64,000 nt of DNA from Bacteroides sp. (GTDB taxonomy: Bacteria; Bacteroidota; Bacteroidia; Bacteroidales; Bacteroidaceae): positions 124,001-188,000 of the forward strand of contig NZ_JAQVBV010000003.1 in NCBI RefSeq assembly GCF_028690125.1, written 5' to 3'. Made by a program: the position numbers and the translations under genes. The notes under the pieces are model-generated. The model did not search any database, had not been told where the DNA came from, and worked only from the letters and a program-made list of their open reading frames with translations. Positions 46,250 through 55,498 of this stretch are shown in pieces. The number at the start of each line of letters is the position of its first letter. Within the stretch, counting starts at the first letter, position 1.

Positions 46250-46654
46250 AATCTCTACACCTCCTTTCCGGTCCTTTACTATCGTTATTTACTCTGCGTT
46301 TCCCGTCTCCTCCATGGCGGAGCGAAATATTCTTTTATCAGCAAAACTATTTTTAAAAATTGTCCATCCATCTTTTTGTTTTACCCAATTCATGACTATC
46401 AACTGGAAGTCACAAATTCGTTGTAAAAACACTCTTTTTATGGCTCAAAAGCTATAATTGAACCTTATCTTTGAAAGCTTTCCTACTAACAGTACTAATG
46501 AGGAAGAAGGAAAGTCAAAAGGCAAAGCGTTTTTAACTAATATTAAATATCAGCTCTGTAAAAAGCTTGCGTGGTATCGGTAGCAATTGCCGACGTTTTT
46601 GTTTTCTTTCCACACATCAAAAGTATCACATTCAAAGGAGGGGTAGTTGCATAA

Positions 46655-46754
46655 TTCGTCTTAGCACGTCTTAGCTTGCCTTAATTTGCACTAATTCGTC
46701 TTAGTGATGTTTTAGTCGTCTTAGTTTACTTTAGGCTACCTTAATTTGCCTAAT
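46655..46754 (+). repeat. Tandem 10-bp repeat array
   Basis: About ten decamers of the form TTCGTCTTAG run in exact 10-bp register. The core CGTCTTAG starts at 46657, 46667, 46697 and 46717, and degenerate units (CTTGCCTTAA, TTTGCACTAA, TTTACTTTAG, GCTACCTTAA) fill most other steps. It lies in the 842-bp gene-free gap 46250-47091. Confidence 0.7.
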
Positions 46755-46921
46755 TGGTGTTTACTTTGATATGGGGACCGATAATACCTTTGTTCGTGCT
46801 TATCCATAAAAAATTTCCTTTGTAAGTCATACCATTTACATCATTGAGTTCAATTACTGATTTGTATGAGTATTCCCAATAAAAAATTGGTAAGCATAGA
46901 TTAATATGTATTTATTCTGCG

Positions 46922-46929
46922 TATATTTG
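46922..46929 (+). promoter_or_regulatory. Possible -7 box for the HU-like gene
   Basis: TATATTTG matches TAnnTTTG; no -33 TTTG at the right distance. The palindromes at 46947-47022 would lie just after the predicted start of transcription. Confidence 0.35.
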
Positions 46930-46946
46930 TTTCATTAGTACTTCAG

Positions 46947-47022
46947 TTTTCGTTCTACTTAAGTGGAACGAAAGAACCAGTTTATTAGAACGATCGATCT
47001 ACTTAAGTGGAACGAAAACTGG
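46947..47022 (+). promoter_or_regulatory. Paired palindromic sites, candidate operator
   Basis: CGTTCTACTTAAGTGGAACG (46951-46970) is a near-perfect palindrome. Its right half recurs at 46999-47015, and the outer arms CAGTTTTCGTTC (46944-46955) and GAACGAAAACTG (47010-47021) are exact complements. It is 70-150 bp before the HU-like gene. Confidence 0.45.
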
Positions 47023-47091
47023 ATTGTACACAAATTAATTAATAGATGGTAGGGAATTAATTAATCTTTCCTACTGAAAAAATTATAGGCA

Positions 47092-47694
47092 ATGAGCGTA
47101 TATTATGATCTTTACGAAACCCCGGATCTTGCTAAGAGTGGGGAAAAACAACCTTTACACGCACGCGTTGTTTTGAAAGGCAGCTACACGGCAGAGGAGT
47201 TTATGAAACAGGTAGTTATGTGCCAACATGTGGCCCACGCACAATTGGTGGGAGTGTTGGATGCTGTGGCAAATGAGCTGAAAGATTTGCTGCTTAATGG
47301 ATTTTCAGTGGAATTGGGCGAGATCGGTTATGTTTCTCTTTCGCTGAGTGTGGATAAAAAGGTATTAAATCCAAAAGAGATTCGTTCTCCGTCTATATCT
47401 CTTAAAGACATTAATATACGGATTAATCGCCAGTTTAAAAAAGATATAGAGAACAGGATTGAGTTGCAACGTTTTCATTCGCCGCTGCGGGTGAAAAATC
47501 CGTTGGACGAGGGGCGGTGTCTGCTGCGGTTGAATAAGTTTCTGGAGGAACATCCGTGTATTAATAGACGAGATTATGCAATGCTCGTGGGGAAAACAAA
47601 GAAACAGGCATTGCAGGATATCAATGCTTTTATTGAGCAAGGAATTTTGAAAAAATATGGGGTAGGGCGTTCGGTCGTATATATTAAAGGTTAG
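47092..47694 (+). CDS. HU-like DNA-binding protein with winged-helix-like tail
   Basis: 200 residues. The first 120 or so match the divergent Bacteroidales HU-like family: MSVYYDLYETPD start, KGSYTAEEFMKQV helix, then GFSVELGEIGYVSLSLS, corresponding to the HU core strands. The last 60 residues (CLLRLNKFLEEHPCINRRDYAMLVGKTKKQALQDINAFIEQGILKK, read in two parts) look like a helix-turn-helix. Probably a nucleoid or regulatory protein. A possible autoregulatory operator lies upstream. Confidence 0.75.
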   Translation: MSVYYDLYETPDLAKSGEKQPLHARVVLKGSYTAEEFMKQVVMCQHVAHAQLVGVLDAVANELKDLLLNGFSVELGEIGYVSLSLSVDKKVLNPKEIRSPSISLKDINIRINRQFKKDIENRIELQRFHSPLRVKNPLDEGRCLLRLNKFLEEHPCINRRDYAMLVGKTKKQALQDINAFIEQGILKKYGVGRSVVYIKG

Positions 47695-47793
47695 CGATCA
47701 AAAAAAACAACCTATTTGTTACTATAAACGTTGTATTTTACTATTTTATTGTTTTTTTTTATGGGATTCGTCTAGGTGGTTTGTTTTCCGCTT

Positions 47794-47801
47794 TATCTTT
47801 G
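47794..47801 (+). promoter_or_regulatory. Probable -7 box of the GH2 gene
   Basis: TATCTTTG, 36 bp before the preferred ATG at 47838; supports that start over the in-frame one at 47781. No clear -33 element. Confidence 0.4.
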
Positions 47802-47837
47802 CGATGGATAAAACTAATCATACTAAAATCGTATATT

Positions 47838-50696
47838 ATGCATGGAATAACACATCATCGGAGAGGCGCAATTCTTTTATTGTTATTGACATTTTTATGT
47901 TCGTCGTGGGGACAATCGACGAGCAAACGTTGTATTATCGATTTGAGTGGTACTTGGAACTTTGCGTTGGACCCTCAGGAAAAAGGAGAGCAAGAGAAAT
48001 TATGGAATGTCAATTTGTCCGAGAATGTAGTGTTGCCGGGTACAACCGATACGAACCGAAAGGGAAAGGAAAATACCAACAAGTCGGAAACTACTTTTTT
48101 GTCGAGGTATTATAAATATGAAGGTGCGGCATGGTATAGCAGGAATGTAGAAATTCCTGCTGATTGGGAAGGAAAGCATATGGTGCTTTTTCTGGAACGT
48201 ACCCGGCCGACTACCGTATGGATTGATGACCGGGAAGTAGGGAAAAACAATTATTTGTCTACTCCGCAAGAGTACGATCTTTCGCACTATTTGTCTCCCG
48301 GTTTGCATAAACTAACCATCCGTGTAGATAATGGAAAGAGTATTCCCGGGCAGATTCGTTCAAGCTCTCATGCCTGTACGGAATCAACCCAGACTAATTG
48401 GAATGGTATGATCGGACGGATGGAACTGCAAGCCATGAACCCGTTGTTTATAGAATCTGTTCAGACTTTCCCACAACCGGCGCATCACTCTGTTAAAGTG
48501 AAAGTCACTCTGTCCAAAGCCGACGGTATCCATGGAAAAAAACTTCAGCTTTCTGCTTCTGCATTCAATACTACTAAAAACCATCGTGTGAAAGCAGTTG
48601 AATATGAACTAAAAGAAGGTTGCCGCGAATATGAATTTGATTATCAGTTAGGTGAAAAGGCTTTGATGTGGAGTGATCTTCAACCGGCTCTGTATCAACT
48701 CAGAACGGAAATAAATGGCATAGATGAAAAATCTGTTTCTTTCGGATTGCGTATTTTCCGGTCGGAAGGGACCCACTTTACTATTAACGGTGTTAAAACT
48801 TTCCTCAGAGGAAAACACGATGCTTGCGTATTTCCTTTGACGGGTTATACGGCAATGGATCTGGAACAGTGGCGACGTTATTTTAGAATTTGCAAAGAGT
48901 ATGGGTTGAACCATTGCCGTTTTCATTCCTGGTGTCCTCCTGCCGCTTGTTTTGAAGCTGCGGATCTGGAAGGTGTCTATTTGCAGCCGGAACTTCCTAT
49001 ATGGGGTGGCTTCAACAAAGAATCTGTCGAACTGATGGATTTCTTGATGAAAGATGGTGAAAATATAATGCGTACCTATAGCAATCATCCTTCTTTCGTT
49101 CTTTTTGCTTTGGGAAATGAGTTGGGTGGAGATATTGATATAATGAAACGCTTTGTAAACAGCTTCCGGGCGGTGGAACCGAGACATTTGTATACGTATG
49201 GTTCGAACATCTTTTTAGGTTCGAGAGGACATATACCGGGAGAAGATTTTCTGGTGACTTGCCGTGTGGGTAGTGGTGAAGGTTATTCTACCCATGCGCG
49301 TGCTTCTTTCTCTTTTGCCGATGCGGAAGAAGGAGGATACCTGAATCATACGTATCCCAATTTGGTGATGAACTTCGATGAGGCTCTGAAAAAATCTCAG
49401 GTTCCGGTAATTGGTCATGAAACGGGACAATATCAAATTTATCCGAACTATAAGGAAATGGAAAAATATACAGGCGTATTGGCTCCCTGGAATTTTGAGA
49501 TATTTCGGAAACGTCTGGAAGAAGCGGGTATGTCCAATCAGGCGGAAGATTTCTTGAAGGCATCCGGTGCATGGTCTGTGGAGCTTTACCGGGCAGATAT
49601 AGAGATGAATTTACGTAGCGGACGGATGGCAGGCTTTCAGTTGCTCGACTTGCAGGATTATCCGGGACAAGGTTCCGCTTATGTCGGTATTCTGGATGCG
49701 TTTATGGATAGCAAAGGACTGATTGAACCTCGAAAATGGAGAGAATTCTGTAGTGAAGTCGTTCCTTTATTGGTTACGCCGAAGTTCTGTTGGACAGGGC
49801 AGGAGGCTTTCACAGGTGATATCAAGATTGCTAATTACGGAGGAAGTTCATTGAAGGGACAGAGTGTGGTATGGGAATTGAAAAATGATAAAAAAACTCT
49901 CCGGAAAGGGAAAATGATCATTCCTGCGGGGGAAGGTTTATTAAATGCAGGTGCAATTCATTTGACATTGCCGAATGTTGAAAAGGCGTGTAAAGCAGAA
50001 TTGTCTTTAAAAATTTCCGGCACTGCTTATCAAAATAGTTATCCGTTATGGATATATCCCGTCAGAAAAAAACTGAATCCGGGTGAAGTGATGGTTGCCC
50101 GTCAGCTAACAGACAGTTTGCTGGAAACGTTGAAGCAAGGAGGAAAAGTCTTGTTGATGCCTTATAAGGAAGAATGCAACGATGTGACGGTAGGAGGGCT
50201 TTTTCAAACCGATTATTGGAATTACCGGATGTTCAAGAGTATTTGTGACCGTATTAAGAAACCGGCTTCTCCCGGTACTTTGGGTATCCTCACCGATCCC
50301 GGTCATCCTGTTTTTGCTGATTTCCCGACAGAATATCACACGAACTGGCAATGGTACTCAATAATAAAAAACAGTTATCCGCTGATCTTAGACCGTATGC
50401 CTAAGGAGTATCGCCCACTTGTGCAGGTGATTGATAATGTGGAGCGTAACCATCGTCTTGGATTGGTGTTTGAATTGAAAGTAGAAGGTGGTAAACTGTT
50501 AGTCTGTATGGCCGATCCGGAAGCTGTACGTAATACTCCGGAGGGATCGCAGTTTTATGCAAGTTTGCTGGAGTATATGAATTCTCCGAATTTTAAACCT
50601 ACTACATCCGTATCGGTAGAATCGTTTAAGAATCTGTTTATAGAAGGTACACAAAGTGAAGGCATCAAAGTGCTGAACAATATTTCGTATGATTAG
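47838..50696 (+). CDS. GH2-family glycoside hydrolase, secreted
   Basis: 952 residues from the ATG at 47838. Signal peptide (about 1-25, ending SSWGQ). A GH2 N-terminal sugar-binding jelly roll (about 30-215, with LSGTWNFALDP and AAWYSRNVEIP), an Ig-like domain, then a TIM barrel. The acid/base candidate is Glu428 in SFVLFALGNELGG and the nucleophile candidate is Glu528 in VIGHETGQY. A further C-terminal region of about 300 residues includes a beta-sandwich. GH2 includes beta-galactosidases, beta-glucuronidases and beta-mannosidases; the specificity is not readable here. It stands alone, without SusC/D genes beside it. Confidence 0.88.
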   Translation: MHGITHHRRGAILLLLLTFLCSSWGQSTSKRCIIDLSGTWNFALDPQEKGEQEKLWNVNLSENVVLPGTTDTNRKGKENTNKSETTFLSRYYKYEGAAWYSRNVEIPADWEGKHMVLFLERTRPTTVWIDDREVGKNNYLSTPQEYDLSHYLSPGLHKLTIRVDNGKSIPGQIRSSSHACTESTQTNWNGMIGRMELQAMNPLFIESVQTFPQPAHHSVKVKVTLSKADGIHGKKLQLSASAFNTTKNHRVKAVEYELKEGCREYEFDYQLGEKALMWSDLQPALYQLRTEINGIDEKSVSFGLRIFRSEGTHFTINGVKTFLRGKHDACVFPLTGYTAMDLEQWRRYFRICKEYGLNHCRFHSWCPPAACFEAADLEGVYLQPELPIWGGFNKESVELMDFLMKDGENIMRTYSNHPSFVLFALGNELGGDIDIMKRFVNSFRAVEPRHLYTYGSNIFLGSRGHIPGEDFLVTCRVGSGEGYSTHARASFSFADAEEGGYLNHTYPNLVMNFDEALKKSQVPVIGHETGQYQIYPNYKEMEKYTGVLAPWNFEIFRKRLEEAGMSNQAEDFLKASGAWSVELYRADIEMNLRSGRMAGFQLLDLQDYPGQGSAYVGILDAFMDSKGLIEPRKWREFCSEVVPLLVTPKFCWTGQEAFTGDIKIANYGGSSLKGQSVVWELKNDKKTLRKGKMIIPAGEGLLNAGAIHLTLPNVEKACKAELSLKISGTAYQNSYPLWIYPVRKKLNPGEVMVARQLTDSLLETLKQGGKVLLMPYKEECNDVTVGGLFQTDYWNYRMFKSICDRIKKPASPGTLGILTDPGHPVFADFPTEYHTNWQWYSIIKNSYPLILDRMPKEYRPLVQVIDNVERNHRLGLVFELKVEGGKLLVCMADPEAVRNTPEGSQFYASLLEYMNSPNFKPTTSVSVESFKNLFIEGTQSEGIKVLNNISYD

Positions 50697-50925
50697 CCAG
50701 TTGTTTTTAAAAGATAATGATTGTAAAGAAAGGAGATAAATGGTAATTGATGAAGGTACTAGCCATTGTTTGTAAGAAATGATGTTGTTTTGATAAAGTT
50801 GATAAATCGGTTTCGATGCGATTTAGCCTCCCACTTGGCATAATCAGGCTTATGCGGCACTGCCGCTACCAGTATTCTGCGATCCATACCTATTTATATT
50901 ATTACAATCTTTTGGGTCGATAAAA

Positions 50926-50960
50926 AGCCCCGCAAAACGTACGTTTTGCGGGGCTGATTC
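50926..50960 (-). terminator. Strong terminator of the fimbrial operon
   Basis: A perfect 30-bp palindrome (50926-50955, arms of 15 bp, GC-rich), followed by TTTTT on the minus strand. It is 75 bp past the last fimbrial gene. The rest of the 50697-51030 gap shows no convincing gene. Confidence 0.85.
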
Positions 50961-51030
50961 GTTGCTTGAATACCTCTTTCGGACACCTTATCCTCCCGTC
51001 CGGCTTGGGAGGTTTTTATTCGTGTGGCTA

Positions 51031-52722
51031 CTAATTTACTACATTGAGTTCAACTGAAGAGTTGCTTGACTGATCTTTATCTTTTTCCCACATCTCCAAT
51101 TGAGCGGCTGTCAAGGTCAAGGTAAGTTGAAGTTCTTCTTTTTGTGCGCCACACCACATGGTTTCCAGTGCTGTATTGGCACTCACATCGAGGGCGGTGA
51201 GTTGATTCTGGTAACAAAGCAAGTCGGTCAGCGCTGTATTCACCTGCACATCGAGCGTGGTGAGCTGATTGCCAGAGCAGTCTAAGACGGTCAGCGCCGT
51301 ATTTTTGCTCACATCGATCACGTCGATGGAGCTACTCCTGCAGTTTAAGACGGTTAGCGCCGTATTTTTGCTCACATCAATGGCAGTGAGGGAGTTGAGT
51401 CCGCATTGCAGAGATTTGAGCTTGGTATTCATAGTCACATTGAGTGCAGTGAGTTGATTGCCTTCGCAATTCAAGATGGTCAGCTCTGTATTGGCCTTCA
51501 CATCGAGGGCAGTGAGTTGATTGACGGTGCAAACCAAATCCGTCAGTGCAGTATTGGCCTTCACATCAAGGGCGGTGAGTTGATTGTTGCTGCAGTACAA
51601 TATGGTCAGCGCTGTATTCTTGCTCAGATCGAGGGCGGTGAGTTGATTTCTGTCGCAGTCCAATTTGGTCAGCCCGGTCATATACTCAATGCCTTTGAGC
51701 GAGGTGATACCTTTGCTACCTACATTAAGGTTGGTGATTTTTTTGAGAGCGACCAGTGTTTCGGCATTTTTGAAGTCGATCTTGTTGCCTGTGTGTGGGA
51801 CAGAATGATTATTAATCAATACTTCCACAAATTTGGGATCTTGGAAAGGCAACTCAATCGCTTCGCCTTCGGGAATTACCACTTCCGAGCCCCAATCCTT
51901 CACCGTTACGCTGCCGATGGTGATGCGGTTTTTGCCCACGGTGACGTTGTAGGTATAGCTCTTGCCGGCTTCGAGGGCGGGGATGCCTTTCACGGTAAGT
52001 GGGGTGGGGGTTGTGCCGTCGGTTACGGTCAGGGTGATGAATGTGGCTCCCCCGTCAGCAGTGGTTGGGGTGAGCAGGGCGTAGAAGTCGGTGTCGGTAG
52101 CTTTACAAGCCGATACGGTGACTGGACCTGTTGTCGTCCCTCCGGTGTTGTATCCGCTGGTGTTGCCCGATACGCTGGCGGCACTCACCGAGTAGCCCGT
52201 GGCGTACTGGTCGTTGAAACCTGCAATGTGAACGATGACGCGTGCCGTCTTGCGCTGCATAGCTATATCAACGGTGTTGGCTTCGGTCTTGGCTTTGTCG
52301 CCGGAGAAGGTCATATAGTCCGCTGCAGCAATCTTCGCAAGGTCGCTCTGGTCGGTGGGCAGGGTGAAGCTCTGCGCATCGGTTCCTGCTGTTGCGGGGT
52401 AGTAGGCGGTAAAGGTCATCGACGGAGTGTTCCACTTGAGGTATTTATTTGCCTCCGGGTTCCACGTTCCGTTTGTGAAGGTATAGATCACTGCTGACTG
52501 CTCGTCTGCCGACACACTGATTTTGTCGCCTGCGTTGAACACTTTCTGTGTCGTTGCATCGCCCGCTGGGTTGCTACGGGTAATATTGATACCCTCGCCC
52601 ACGGTGGCATTGACGCGAACTGCCGAGGGGTCGGTGTTGAAATCTATGTCTAAGTTCTCATTCTGACACGCGGTGAAGGCAAGCGTTGCCATTGCACCTA
52701 TTATATATATGTATCTTTTCAT
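51031..52722 (-). CDS. Fimbrillin-family lipoprotein fused to leucine-rich repeats
   Basis: 563 residues. Lipobox FTAC. Residues 30-300 are fimbrillin-like (VRVNATVGEGINITRS, FNAGDKISVSADEQ, a TFTAYYPA strand and a terminal TVKDWGSE motif). The last 240 residues are leucine-rich repeats: eight exact 21-residue units of the pattern LTxLxCxxNQLTALDVxxNTA plus a partial ninth. It is last in a five-gene fimbrial operon, where the tip subunit is often encoded. The LRR part is probably an adhesive or ligand-binding head. Confidence 0.82.
   Translation of the reverse strand: MKRYIYIIGAMATLAFTACQNENLDIDFNTDPSAVRVNATVGEGINITRSNPAGDATTQKVFNAGDKISVSADEQSAVIYTFTNGTWNPEANKYLKWNTPSMTFTAYYPATAGTDAQSFTLPTDQSDLAKIAAADYMTFSGDKAKTEANTVDIAMQRKTARVIVHIAGFNDQYATGYSVSAASVSGNTSGYNTGGTTTGPVTVSACKATDTDFYALLTPTTADGGATFITLTVTDGTTPTPLTVKGIPALEAGKSYTYNVTVGKNRITIGSVTVKDWGSEVVIPEGEAIELPFQDPKFVEVLINNHSVPHTGNKIDFKNAETLVALKKITNLNVGSKGITSLKGIEYMTGLTKLDCDRNQLTALDLSKNTALTILYCSNNQLTALDVKANTALTDLVCTVNQLTALDVKANTELTILNCEGNQLTALNVTMNTKLKSLQCGLNSLTAIDVSKNTALTVLNCRSSSIDVIDVSKNTALTVLDCSGNQLTTLDVQVNTALTDLLCYQNQLTALDVSANTALETMWCGAQKEELQLTLTLTAAQLEMWEKDKDQSSNSSVELNVVN
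51150..51672 (-). repeat. 63-bp tandem repeats encoding LRR units
   Basis: Eight 63-bp units (51169-51672) plus a partial one; each encodes a 21-residue leucine-rich repeat of the fimbrillin fusion. Units are similar enough at DNA level to recombine. Confidence 0.8.
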
Positions 52723-52734
52723 TATTTTGTCCTA

Positions 52735-53721
52735 TTATTCTGTTTCTACTCCTACTCCTGTACCATTACCCTCGCCCCATTCCGAAGAGGTTATTCCGCT
52801 CGGAGTTACCATATCTTTACCAACGGTGAGGTCTAAGCGATATAGCTTGCCGCTCTCGAATGTGTAGTTTGATGGGTAGGTGTATTCATATACCACGCCG
52901 TTTACGGTGATTCTAACGCTGAACTTAGCATCCTGCGGAACAAGGATTGCCTCGCAGATGGCAGCGAAGTTGCTGTCGTCGGTCGTCTCGTGGTGCATCG
53001 TGATGTCCTCGGGGTTGGTGTTGTTCGGATCTAACGTTACCACGCCTTCATTCAGGTCGAAAGTGTAGTTGCATCGCGTATCCGACAATACCACATTGCC
53101 CAACGTGGGAGTCACTCCGCCTTGAGTAAGCTCGTTTCCGTACTTGATGTTTACCCGCAGCTTACTCAGCTTGTGGCTCATCTGAACGGTGAGTGATCGA
53201 TCAGAGGTGTTGTAGTAGATGTCGTTGGTTGGATTAGGGTTTGAAGGGGTAACCTCACTCTTTGCCCAAAGCAAGTCGGAACTGGTGCTAGCCTCCGCGG
53301 CAGTCTGGTCTTTCGCAACATAATTATTTGCTGACATACTCGTAATGTTCTCTAAGTAGGGAGAATAGGCCGTAACGGTCACCTTCTCGCTGGCTCTGTT
53401 CCACAGCAGAGGCGTGGAGAGGGGGAGGCCGGTGCTTATTTCGGAAGGTGTCCATTTACCACTCTCGGGGGTTTTCTTCATATATATATTCTCGTAGGTA
53501 TAGTCCGCCGGCGCGCCTTCGTTGGAGTTAATGATATACAGACCGAATTGGTTGAGGGTCGCATCATCCACCCCGGCTCGAGTAGCGAGGTTGTTCACCC
53601 CGGCCGTCACACGTATCACGCCATCTTCGGGCAGTACATTCACTGCCACATCTTCACTTTTCGAGCAACTTGCCAACGCTATGGTTGCCACGGCTGCTAA
53701 TGCCAAAAATCCTGTTTTCAT
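52735..53721 (-). CDS. Fimbrillin-family lipoprotein
   Basis: 328 residues; lipobox LASC (Cys19). Typical fimbrillin order: GVIRVTAGVNNLATRAG, where the Arg of LATR could be a gingipain-like maturation site, then QFGLYIIN, WNRASEKVTVTAYSPY, SHKLSKLRVNIKYG and the C-terminal LTVGKDMVTPSGITSSEWGEG. It probably polymerises by donor-strand exchange into surface fimbriae. It is 13 bp from the next gene. Confidence 0.8.
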   Translation of the reverse strand: MKTGFLALAAVATIALASCSKSEDVAVNVLPEDGVIRVTAGVNNLATRAGVDDATLNQFGLYIINSNEGAPADYTYENIYMKKTPESGKWTPSEISTGLPLSTPLLWNRASEKVTVTAYSPYLENITSMSANNYVAKDQTAAEASTSSDLLWAKSEVTPSNPNPTNDIYYNTSDRSLTVQMSHKLSKLRVNIKYGNELTQGGVTPTLGNVVLSDTRCNYTFDLNEGVVTLDPNNTNPEDITMHHETTDDSNFAAICEAILVPQDAKFSVRITVNGVVYEYTYPSNYTFESGKLYRLDLTVGKDMVTPSGITSSEWGEGNGTGVGVETE

Positions 53722-53746
53722 ATTGTTTTTACTATTTAGTTATCAA

Positions 53747-54598
53747 TTAGTTCATTGCTTCACCGTCGTCGATGGTTTCGCCGGTTCCCCAGTCGTTGAT
53801 CGTTACGCTGCCCAAGGTGATTTCGTCGCGACCTACAATCAGGTTCACCGTCTGAATTTTTCCCCCGGCCAAAGCAAAACCTGCTGTATTATTATAGACA
53901 TATGCCTTGCCGCCGATGTTGATGGTGATTTTATGGATACTCTGCGGAGAGACAATCTGAGAGTATGCCGTGTTGGCGGTAGTAGCCGTCATCGCTACTT
54001 CTGTTGCCGTGCCGTCTGCGGTAGCCACTTTGGTGAGGTAGTTTACCACTGCTTCGGGTTGTGCGTTCACCGTCACGCTCTCAACAGTTGGAGTAGTAGC
54101 GCCAAACTCTGTACGGAAGGTGAGATTCACCATCAGTTTTGCCATCACGTGGTCGAACACCATAGGCACTATGCCATCTGTTGCCACACGTCCACTGCCT
54201 AATACCGTAGCAACCAACAGGTCGGGAGTAGTGGCATAGCTATCGGCCGTGAAATCGCTGATCTCCTTCATAGGATAGACACCGATAAAATAGTGGGCCG
54301 TGATTTGGTCTTTCCACAGCATTTGCGGTACGGCTGTCCACTTGGTTCCGTCGTAAGTGTTCACGGAGTTATTTACCACAAGCGGTGTCTGTACGGCAGT
54401 GGTGCTGCCTGTCCATGCATAGATACTTACTGCGTCGTCCGCCTCGAAAGCCGTTGACGTAGCACGGATCAGCGAGCCAACTCCGGCATCGATCGTGATA
54501 TACTCCGATACCTCCGAAGGGGTGTCATTGTTGGTGCAACTTGTGATTGAAGCTGCCATCGCGATTGCGGAAATCGCTAAAATCAGATTTTTTCTCAT
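53747..54598 (-). CDS. Fimbrillin-family lipoprotein
   Basis: 283 residues; lipobox ITSC (Cys21). Shares the fimbrillin pattern EYITIDAGVGSLIRAT, EADDAVSIYAW, FDHVMAKLMVNLTF and the terminal NLIVGRDEITLGSVTINDWGTG. It probably contributes a stalk subunit. It is co-directional, with 25 bp to the next gene. Confidence 0.8.
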   Translation of the reverse strand: MRKNLILAISAIAMAASITSCTNNDTPSEVSEYITIDAGVGSLIRATSTAFEADDAVSIYAWTGSTTAVQTPLVVNNSVNTYDGTKWTAVPQMLWKDQITAHYFIGVYPMKEISDFTADSYATTPDLLVATVLGSGRVATDGIVPMVFDHVMAKLMVNLTFRTEFGATTPTVESVTVNAQPEAVVNYLTKVATADGTATEVAMTATTANTAYSQIVSPQSIHKITINIGGKAYVYNNTAGFALAGGKIQTVNLIVGRDEITLGSVTINDWGTGETIDDGEAMN

Positions 54599-54614
54599 CG
54601 TTTTTTCTTATCTG

Positions 54615-55490
54615 TTAATTAATTGGATTTAATATTTCGCCGCCGATAGGGGGTAATTCCACCCAACCGTTGATGTCGTTTAGCTCGATTGTGATGCCCG
54701 AACGAAGAATGGAATACTCCACAACGGGATTATAGGTACCCCCGTTTTGCAAAACAGGCGCCTCAATATTGAAGGTAATCATGCCTCCGTTGGAATAATG
54801 GAAGGTTAGTGCAATCAATGTCTTTGCCTCACCGCTACGGATAGTAGGTGCAATAATAGGCATCAACTTCACCATAGGAAAGGTCAGAACACCCTTTTGG
54901 GGAGATATTTTTTCGCCAATGGTAGCTGTCGCCGTGTTGGAAGAGAGTTTACCAAGCCCCGGGTAGAAACCGTCGGCACAGTTGGTCACCACAGCCGTGA
55001 CGTGAAGCACCTCGTCGGGAACATTATTAAATGTAAGATTCATCTCGGCAAGCACCCTGTTGAGTGTGATTGCCACATGGGTAATACCTGTGGGCTTTAC
55101 CGTTATCTTCTGCGTTCCGTAATGCGCATGAGCAGGCGATGCCGAAGCGTTGGTGAGCTTGACAAAGAGGTTTTCAAGATCGGTAGCTCCCGTGTTGAGC
55201 TTCTCCACTCGGAATGGCTCTATGATATTGGTCGCTACAACCACTGTATAATCTCCTGTTGGAAAGTCCAATAGGCTATTTGCGATTTCGGCATAAGTAC
55301 CGTATCGGTATTCGTCTATCTGATTCCCCGCATTGTCATAGATCCACACACGCAGGTCGGTTGCGGCATCTCTGTTCGGATTGGTCAGTGCAATGGCAAT
55401 GCCTCGTTCGCCATCGTGGACATCTTTGTGGCAACTATTCAATCCTGTGAGCAGACATATTATCGATAGTATATAAAGTATCTTTTTCAT
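54615..55490 (-). CDS. FimB/Mfa2-like fimbrial anchor lipoprotein
   Basis: 291 residues from the ATG at 55490; a GTG two codons earlier is possible. Lipobox LNSC. The mature part has the FimB/Mfa2 style: LRVWIYDNAGNQIDEYRYG, FPTGDYTVVVATN, ITHVAITLNRVLAEMNLTF and a Pro-rich end, EINGWVELPP-like. Such proteins cap the cell-proximal end of the fimbria and stop growth. Its place upstream of the fimbrillins fits. Confidence 0.72.
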   Translation of the reverse strand: MKKILYILSIICLLTGLNSCHKDVHDGERGIAIALTNPNRDAATDLRVWIYDNAGNQIDEYRYGTYAEIANSLLDFPTGDYTVVVATNIIEPFRVEKLNTGATDLENLFVKLTNASASPAHAHYGTQKITVKPTGITHVAITLNRVLAEMNLTFNNVPDEVLHVTAVVTNCADGFYPGLGKLSSNTATATIGEKISPQKGVLTFPMVKLMPIIAPTIRSGEAKTLIALTFHYSNGGMITFNIEAPVLQNGGTYNPVVEYSILRSGITIELNDINGWVELPPIGGEILNPIN

Positions 55491-55498
55491 CTTCACTA

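Noticed and set aside
46092..46457. 121-codon plus-strand frame across the smalltalk gene
   Set aside because: The minus-strand small gene has a strong ribosome binding site and family resemblance; the plus frame has neither.
50755..50886. 43-codon minus-strand frame starting MDRRILVAAVPHKPDY
   Set aside because: Short and not recognised, in a gap with no clear promoter; it could be a remnant but is not supportable as a gene.
51150..51672. Regular 63-bp repeats considered as CRISPR or a minisatellite
   Set aside because: There are no unique spacers, the period equals 21 codons, and the frame encodes leucine-rich repeats.
51406..52497. 363-codon plus-strand frame
   Set aside because: Antisense shadow of the fimbrillin-LRR gene, which has a signal peptide, domains and LRR units in the opposite strand.
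53522..54202. 226-codon plus-strand frame
   Set aside because: Antisense shadow spanning the ends of two fimbrillin genes.
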